Of a stretch of DNA of 64,000 bases, positions 56,501 through 64,000 are shown in pieces. Source of the DNA: Closterium sp. Naga37s-1 (Eukaryota > Streptophyta > Zygnematophyceae > Desmidiales > Closteriaceae); NCBI GenBank assembly GCA_947471745.1, contig CANJKZ010000179.1:372001-436000 (forward strand). The letters run 5' to 3'. Under the pieces are notes generated by a model. That model saw only the letters and a program-made list of their open reading frames with translations. It was not told where the DNA came from and ran no database searches. Position numbers and translations under genes: made by a program. Each line of letters begins with the position of its first letter. Positions within the stretch are counted from its first letter, which is position 1.

Positions 56501-57645
56501 GACGCCCCTTTTTTTTGCTAGTCCTCTAGATTACACCGTTTTCCACACCCACAACAAGTGGCTCCATTTCGTTCCATGTCGTTTGCAAGATTTGAGCGCC
56601 CGAACTCTGCCTGGTTCGCCCATTATAGGTGCGCATACTGCCCCGACTGCCCAACGCATCACTCTGACTGGTCCACTGCGTTGGACGCCCCTTTTTTTTT
56701 GCTAGTCCTCTAGATTAGACCGTTTTCCACACCCACAACAAGTGGCTCCATTTCGTTCCATGTCGTTTGCAAGATTTGAGCGCCCGAACTCTGCCTGGTT
56801 CGCCCATTATAGGTGCGCATACTGCCCCGACTGCCCAACGCATCACTCTGACTGGTCCACTGCGTTGGACGCCCCTTTTTTTTTGCTAGTCCTCGAGGTT
56901 AGACCGTTTTCCACACCCACAACAGGTGGCTCCATTTCGTTCCATGTCGTTTGCAAGATTTGAGCGCCCGAACTCTGCCTGGTTCGCCCATTACAGGTGC
57001 GCATACTGCCCCGACTGCCCAGCGCATCACTTTGACTGGTCCACTGCGTTGGACGCCCCTTTTTTTTTGCTAGTCCTCTAGATTAGACCGTTTTCCACAC
57101 CCACAACAGGTGGCTCCACTTCGTTCCATGTCGTTTGCAAGATTTGAGCGCCCGAACTCTGCCTGGTTCGCCCATTATAGGTGCGCATACTGCCCCGACT
57201 GCCCAACGCATCACTCTGACTGGTCCACTGCGTTGGACGCCCCTTTTTTTTTGCTAGTCCTCTAGATTAGACCGTTTTCCACACCCACAACAAGTGGCTC
57301 CATTTCGTTCCATGTCGTTTGCAAGATTTGAGCGCCCGAACTCTGCCTGGTTCGCCCATTATAGGTGCGCATACTGCCCCGACTGCCCAACGCATCACTC
57401 TGACTGGTCCACTGCGTTGGACGCCCCTTTTTTTTGCTAGTCCTCTAGATTACACCGTTTTCCACACCCACAACAAGTGGCTCCATTTCGTTCCATGTCG
57501 TTTGCAAGATTTGAGCGCCCGAACTCTGCCTGGTTCGCCCATTATAGGTGCGCATACTGCCCCGACTGCCCAGCGCATCACTCTGACTGGTCCACTGCGT
57601 TGGACGCCCCTTTTTTTTTGCTAGTCCTCGAGGTTAGACCGTTTT
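53578..57645 (+). repeat. left arm of very long inverted repeat
   Basis: Position x pairs with 117578 minus x. Every block compared was identical, including T-run lengths (for example 57421-57480 with 60098-60157, and matched pairs 55473-56144/61434-62105 and 54741-55424/62154-62837). The true left limit cannot be seen because the right arm leaves the window. Confidence 0.95.
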
Positions 57646-59932
57646 GGAACGAAGTGGAGCCACCTGTTGTGGGTGTGGAAAACGGTCTAATCTAGAGGAC
57701 TAGCAAAAAAAGGGGGGCATCCAACGCAGTGGACCAGTCAAAGTGATGCGCTGGGCAGTCGGGGCAGTATGCGCACCTGTAATGGGCGAACCAGGCAGAG
57801 TTCGGGCGCTCAAATCTTGCAAACGACATGGAACGAAATGGAGCCACCTGTTGTGGGTGTGGAAAACGGTCTAACCTCGAGGACTAGCAAAAAAAAAGGG
57901 GCGTCCAACGCAGTGGACCAGTCAAAGTGATGCGCTAGGCAGTCGGGGCAGTATGCGCACCTATAATGGGCGTACCCGGCAGAGTTCGGGCGCTCAAATC
58001 TTGCAAACGACAGGGAACGAAATGGAGCCACTTGTTGTGGGTGTGGAAAACGGTCTAATCTGGAGGACTAGCAAAAAAAAGGGGCGTCCAACGCAGTGGA
58101 CCAGTCAAAGTGATGCGCTGGGCAGTCGGGGCAGTATGCGCACCTATAATGGGCGTACCCGGCAGAGTTCGGGCGCTCAAATCTTGCAAACGACAGGGAA
58201 CGAAATGGAGCCACTTGTTGTGGGTGTGGAAAACGGTCTAATCTGGAGGACTAGCAAAAAAAAGGGGCGTCCAACGCAGTGGACCAGTCAGAGTGATGCG
58301 TTGGGCAGTCGGGGCAGTATGCGCACCTATAATGGGCGTACCCGGCAGAGTTCGGGCGCTCAAATCTTGCAAACGACATGGAACGCAGAGTTCGGGCGCT
58401 CAAATCTTGCAAACGACATGGAACGAAATGGAGCCACTTGTTGTGGGTGTGGAAAACGGTCTAATCTAGAGGACTAGCAAAAAAAAAGGGGCGTCCAACG
58501 CAGTGGACCAGTCAGAGTGATGCGTTGGGCAGTCGGGGCAGTATGCGCACCTATAATGGGCGAACCAGGCAGAGTTCGGGCGCTCAAATCTTGCAAACGA
58601 CATGGAACGAAATGGAGCCACTTGTTGTGGGTGTGGAAAACGGTCTAATCTAGAGGACTAGCAAAAAAAAAGGGGCGTCCAACGCAGTGGACCAGTCAGA
58701 GTGATGCGTTGGGCAGTCGGGGCAGTATGCGCACCTATAATGGGCGAACCAGGCAGAGTTCGGGCGCTCAAATCTTGCAAACGACATGGAACGAAATGGA
58801 GCCACTTGTTGTGGGTGTGGAAAACGGTGTAATCTAGAGGACTAGCAAAAAAAAAGGGGCGTCCAACGCAGTGGACCAGTCAGAGTGATGCGTTGGGCAG
58901 TCGGGGCAGTATGCGCACCTATAATGGGCGAACCAGGCAGAGTTCGGGCGCTCAAATCTTGCAAACGACATGGAACGAAATGGAGCCACTTGTTGTGGGT
59001 GTGGAAAACGGTGTAATCTAGAGGACTAGCAAAAAAAAGGGGCGTCCAACGCAGTGGACCAGTCAGAGTGATGCGTTGGTGATGCGTTGGGCAGTCGGGG
59101 CAGTATGCGCACCTGTAATGGGCGAACCAGGCAGAGTTCGGGCGCTCAAATCTTGCAAACGACATGGAACGAAATGGAGCCACTTGTTGTGGGTGTGGAA
59201 AACGGTGTAATCTAGAGGACTAGCAAAAAAAAGGGGCGTCCAACGCAGTGGACCAGTCAGAGTGATGCGTTGGGCAGTCGGGGCAGTATGCGCACCTATA
59301 ATGGGCGAACCAGGCAGAGTTCGGGCGCTCAAATCTTGCAAACGACAGGGAACGAAATGGAGCCACTTGTTGTGGGTGTGGAAAACGGTCTAATCTAGAG
59401 GACTAGCAAAAAAAAGGGGCGTCCAACGCAGTGGACCAGTCAGAGTGATGCGTTGGGCAGTCGGGGCAGTATGCGCACCTATAATGGGCGAACCAGGCAG
59501 AGTTCGGGCGCTCAAATCTTGCAAACGACATGGAACGAAATGGAGCCACTTGTTGTGGGTGTGGAAAACGGTGTAATCTAGAGGACTAGCAAAAAAAAAG
59601 GGGCGTCCAACGCAGTGGACCAGTCAGAGTGATGCGTTGGGCAGTCGGGGCAGTATGCGCACCTGTAATGGGCGAACCAGGCAGAGTTCGGGCGCTCAAA
59701 TCTTGCAAACGACATGGAACGAAGTGGAGCCACCTGTTGTGGGTGTGGAAAACGGTCTAATCTAGAGGACTAGCAAAAAAAAAGGGGCGTCCAACGCAGT
59801 GGACCAGTCAAAGTGATGCGCTGGGCAGTCGGGGCAGTATGCGCACCTGTAATGGGCGAACCAGGCAGAGTTCGGGCGCTCAAATCTTGCAAACGACATG
59901 GAACGAAATGGAGCCACCTGTTGTGGGTGTGG
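57646..59932 (-). repeat. asymmetric spacer of the inverted repeat
   Basis: 2,287 bp of satellite, all in reverse orientation (about 12.4 monomers). Read backwards it is the natural continuation of the left arm beyond its break at GACCGTTTT (CCACACCCACAACAGG follows). It contains its own copy of the irregular monomer found at 54540 and 63010, with a partial internal duplication (58381-58430). Confidence 0.93.
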
Positions 59933-62900
59933 AAAACGGTCTAACCTCGAGGACTAGCAAAAAAAAAGGGGCGTCCAACGCAGTGGACCAGTCAGAGTGA
60001 TGCGCTGGGCAGTCGGGGCAGTATGCGCACCTATAATGGGCGAACCAGGCAGAGTTCGGGCGCTCAAATCTTGCAAACGACATGGAACGAAATGGAGCCA
60101 CTTGTTGTGGGTGTGGAAAACGGTGTAATCTAGAGGACTAGCAAAAAAAAGGGGCGTCCAACGCAGTGGACCAGTCAGAGTGATGCGTTGGGCAGTCGGG
60201 GCAGTATGCGCACCTATAATGGGCGAACCAGGCAGAGTTCGGGCGCTCAAATCTTGCAAACGACATGGAACGAAATGGAGCCACTTGTTGTGGGTGTGGA
60301 AAACGGTCTAATCTAGAGGACTAGCAAAAAAAAAGGGGCGTCCAACGCAGTGGACCAGTCAGAGTGATGCGTTGGGCAGTCGGGGCAGTATGCGCACCTA
60401 TAATGGGCGAACCAGGCAGAGTTCGGGCGCTCAAATCTTGCAAACGACATGGAACGAAGTGGAGCCACCTGTTGTGGGTGTGGAAAACGGTCTAATCTAG
60501 AGGACTAGCAAAAAAAAAGGGGCGTCCAACGCAGTGGACCAGTCAAAGTGATGCGCTGGGCAGTCGGGGCAGTATGCGCACCTGTAATGGGCGAACCAGG
60601 CAGAGTTCGGGCGCTCAAATCTTGCAAACGACATGGAACGAAATGGAGCCACCTGTTGTGGGTGTGGAAAACGGTCTAACCTCGAGGACTAGCAAAAAAA
60701 AAGGGGCGTCCAACGCAGTGGACCAGTCAGAGTGATGCGTTGGGCAGTCGGGGCAGTATGCGCACCTATAATGGGCGAACCAGGCAGAGTTCGGGCGCTC
60801 AAATCTTGCAAACGACATGGAACGAAATGGAGCCACTTGTTGTGGGTGTGGAAAACGGTCTAATCTAGAGGACTAGCAAAAAAAAAGGGGCGTCCAACGC
60901 AGTGGACCAGTCAGAGTGATGCGTTGGGCAGTCGGGGCAGTATGCGCACCTATAATGGGCGAACCAGGCAGAGTTCGGGCGCTCAAATCTTGCAAACGAC
61001 ATGGAACGAAATGGAGCCACTTGTTGTGGGTGTGGAAAACGGTGTAATCTAGAGGACTAGCAAAAAAAAGGGGCGTCCAACGCAGTGGACCAGTCAGAGT
61101 GATGCGTTGGGCAGTCGGGGCAGTATGCGCACCTATAATGGGCGAACCAGGCAGAGTTCGGGCGCTCAAATCTTGCAAACGACATGGAACGAAATGGAGC
61201 CACTTGTTGTGGGTGTGGAAAACGGTCTAATCTAGAGGAATAGCAAAAAAAAGGGGCGTCCAACGCAGTGGACCAGTCAGAGTGATGCGTTAGTGATGCG
61301 TTGGGCAGTCGGGGCAGTATGCGCACCTGTAATGGGCGAACCAGGCAGAGTTCGGGCGCTCAAATCTTGCAAACGACATGGAACGAAATGGAGCCACTTG
61401 TTGTGGGTGTGGAAAATTGTCTAATCTAGAGCACTAGTGAAAAAAATGGGGCATCCAATGCAGTGGACCAGTCAAAGTGATGCGTTGGGCAGTCGGAACT
61501 GTATGCGTACCTATAATGGGCGTACCACACAGAGTTCGGGCGCTCAAATCTTGCAAACGACAGGGAACGAAATGGAGCCACTTGTTGTGGGTGTGGAAAA
61601 CGGTGTAATCTAGAGGACTAGCAAAAAAAAGGGGCGTCCAACGCAGTGGACCAGTCAGAGTGATGCGTTGGGCAGTCGGGGCAGTATGCGCACCTATAAT
61701 GGGCGAACCAGGCAGAGTTCGGGCGCTCAAATCTTGCAAACGACATGGAACGAAATGGAGCCACTTGTTGTGGGTGTGGAAAACGGTGTAATCTAGAGGA
61801 CTAGCAAAAAAAAGGGGCGTCCAACGCAGTGGACCAGTCAGAGTGATGCGTTGGGCAGTCGGGGCAGTATGCGCACCTATAATGGGCGAACCAGGCAGAG
61901 TTCGGGCGCTCAAATCTTGCAAACGACATGGAACGAAATGGAGCCACTTGTTGTGGGTGTGGAAAACGGTGTAATCTAGAGGACTAGCAAAAAAAAGGGG
62001 CGTCCAACGCAGTGGACCAGTCAGAGTGATGCGCTGGGCAGTCGGGGCAGTATGCGCACCTATAATGGGCGTACCCGGCAGAGTTCGGGCGCTCAAATCT
62101 TGCAAACGACAGGGAACGAAATGGAGCCACTTGTTGTGGGTGTGGAAAACGGTCTAATCTGGAGGACTAGCAAAAAAAAGGGGCGTCCAACGCAGTGGAC
62201 CAGTCAAAGTGATGCGCTGGGCAGTCGGGGCAGTATGCGCACATGTAATGGGCGAACCAGGCAGAGTTCGGGCGCTCAAATCTTGCAAACGACAGGGAAC
62301 GAAATGGAGCCACTTGTTGTGGGTGTGGAAAACGGTGTAATCTAGAGGACTAGCAAAAAAAAGGGGCGTCCAACGCAGTGGACCAGTCAGAGTGATGCGT
62401 TGGGCAGTCGGGGCAGTATGCGCACCTATAATGGGCGAACCAGGCAGAGTTCGGGCGCTCAAATCTTGCAAACGACATGGAACGAAATGGAGCCACTTGT
62501 TGTGGGTGTGGAAAACGGTGTAATCTAGAGGACTAGCAAAAAAAAGGGGCGTCCAACGCAGTGGACCAGTCAGAGTGATGCGTTGGGCAGTCGGGGCAGT
62601 ATGCGCACCTATAATGGGCGAACCAGGCAGAGTTCGGGCGCTCAAATCTTGCAAACGACATGGAACGAAATGGAGCCACTTGTTGTGGGTGTGGAAAACG
62701 GTGTAATCTAGAGGACTAGCAAAAAAAAGGGGCGTCCAACGCAGTGGACCAGTCAGAGTGATGCGTTGGGCAGTCGGGGCAGTATGCGCACCTATAATGG
62801 GCGAACCAGGCAGAGTTCGGGCGCTCAAATCTTTCAAACGACAGGGAACGAAATGGAGCCACTTGTTGTGGGTGTGGAAAACGGTCTAATCTGGAGGACT

Positions 62901-64000
62901 AGCAAAAAAAAGGGGCGTCCAACGCAGTGGACCAGTCAAAGTGATGCGTTGGGCAGTCGGGGCAGTATGCGCACCTATAATGGGCGTACCCGGCAGAGTT
63001 CGGGCGCTCAAATCTTGCAAACGACATGGAACGCAGAGTTCGGGCGCTCAAATCTTGCAAACGACATGGAACGAAATGGAGCCACTTGTTGTGGGTGTGG
63101 AAAACGGTCTAATCTAGAGGACTAGCAAAAAAAAAGGGGCGTCCAACGCAGTGGACCAGTCAGAGTGATGCGTTGGGCAGTCGGGGCAGTATGCGCACCT
63201 ATAATGGGCGAACCAGGCAGAGTTCGGGCGCTCAAATCTTGCAAACGACATGGAACGAAATGGAGCCACTTGTTGTGGGTGTGGAAAACGGTGTAATCTA
63301 GAGGACTAGCAAAAAAAAGGGGCGTCCAACGCAGTGGACCAGTCAGAGTGATGCGTTGGGCAGTCGGGGCAGTATGCGCACCTATAATGGGCGAACCAGG
63401 CAGAGTTCGGGCGCTCAAATCTTGCAAACGACATGGAACGAAATGGAGCCACTTGTTGTGGGTGTGGAAAACGGTGTAATCTAGAGGACTAGCAAAAAAA
63501 AGGGGCGTCCAACGCAGTGGACCAGTCAGAGTGATGCGTTGGGCAGTCGGGGCAGTATGCGCACCTATAATGGGCGAACCAGGCAGAGTTCGGGCGCTCA
63601 AATCTTGCAAACGACATGGAACGAAATGGAGCCACTTGTTGTGGGTGTGGAAAACGGTGTAATCTAGAGGACTAGCAAAAAAAAGGGGCGTCCAACGCAG
63701 TGGACCAGTCAGAGTGATGCGTTGGGCAGTCGGGGCAGTATGCGCACCTATAATGGGCGAACCAGGCAGAGTTCGGGCGCTCAAATCTTGCAAACGACAT
63801 GGAACGAAATGGAGCCACTTGTTGTGGGTGTGGAAAACGGTGTAATCTAGAGGACTAGCAAAAAAAAGGGGCGTCCAACGCAGTGGACCAGTCAGAGTGA
63901 TGCGTTGGGCAGTCGGGGCAGTATGCGCACCTATAATGGGCGAACCAGGCAGAGTTCGGGCGCTCAAATCTTTCAAACGACATGGAACGAAATGGAGCCA
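59933..64000 (-). repeat. right arm of very long inverted repeat
   Basis: Mirror image of 53578-57645 over the full 4,068 bp visible; continues past the window end. Confidence 0.95.

Larger units (their letters stand above)
29235..57645 (+). repeat. 184-bp satellite array, forward orientation
   Basis: Head-to-tail monomers of about 183-184 bp (measured spacing of GGTGCGCATACTG near 29271, 29455 and 29639 is 184 bp). Each monomer has a fixed order: GAGCGCCCGAACTCTG, CCCATTATAGGTGCGCATACTG, GACTGGTCCACTGC, CCCC followed by 7-9 T, CTCTAGATTA, CCACACCCACAACAAGTGG, and CGTTTGCAAGATT. About 154 monomers lie in this block. Monomers near 29-35 kb are more varied; those at 53-57 kb are nearly uniform (for example TGCGTTGGACG), pointing to recent homogenisation there. 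The open frames seen throughout arise from the repeat and are not genes. Confidence 0.98.
57646..64000 (-). repeat. 184-bp satellite array, inverted orientation, continues past window
   Basis: The same monomer, read on the opposite strand, from 57646 to the window end (about 34 monomers). At the switch the forward monomer breaks after GACCGTTTT and joins the reverse monomer at GGAACGAAGTGG, with no extra sequence. Confidence 0.98.

Noticed and set aside
29235..64000. CRISPR-like array
   Set aside because: Repeat units are 184 bp and contiguous, with no unique spacers and no cas genes; this is satellite DNA in a eukaryotic context.

Overview
The window looks like nuclear DNA of a streptophyte green alga. 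The evidence is a plant-type EIN2 (ethylene signalling) homologue, an RPN8 very close to land-plant RPN8, a thylakoid-type cyclophilin, and plant-style Ty1/copia and hAT transposons. A conjugating alga (Zygnematophyceae) is a reasonable but unproven guess. The genic part is GC-rich, with short exons, pyrimidine-rich introns and many trinucleotide runs.

Layout. Positions 1-18,338 are gene-dense. An EIN2-like gene runs leftwards (8404 to beyond position 1, 3' end outside the window). It diverges from RPN8 (9165-12853, nine exons), which converges on a chloroplast-targeted cyclophilin (15487-13382, three exons). The cyclophilin in turn diverges from a probable single-exon AT-hook protein (16245-18338). 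Positions 18,490-29,136 hold two complete transposons side by side, each with perfect target-site duplications: a hAT DNA transposon (18498-22270) with an uninterrupted five-exon transposase, and a Ty1/copia LTR retrotransposon (22693-29131) with two 798-bp LTRs that are almost identical. A short patch of ~20-bp repeats (29137-29234) then leads into a ~184-bp tandem satellite that fills the rest of the window (29235-64000, about 189 monomers).

The satellite is itself organised. It contains multi-monomer higher-order repeats, one with a shift of exactly 2,569 bp. Its orientation flips at 57645/57646. The flip belongs to a very large inverted repeat with arms of at least 4,068 bp (53578-57645 and 59933-64000+), with no mismatch in any part compared, around a 2,287-bp asymmetric spacer. 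It could be a sister-chromatid-fusion (fold-back) structure, or an assembly fold-back.

The most unusual genic signal is a set of truncated exon copies in the introns of EIN2 and RPN8, with a weaker case in the cyclophilin gene. In EIN2 and RPN8 they differ from the real exons almost only at synonymous sites. This suggests either stitching of two diverged functional haplotypes or paralogues, or real coding use of the duplicates. The EIN2 homologue is also remarkable: one open exon of more than 6.5 kb carries a very long Glu/Gly- and Gln-rich C-terminal region, and the transporter-like part lacks the canonical NRAMP metal-site motif.
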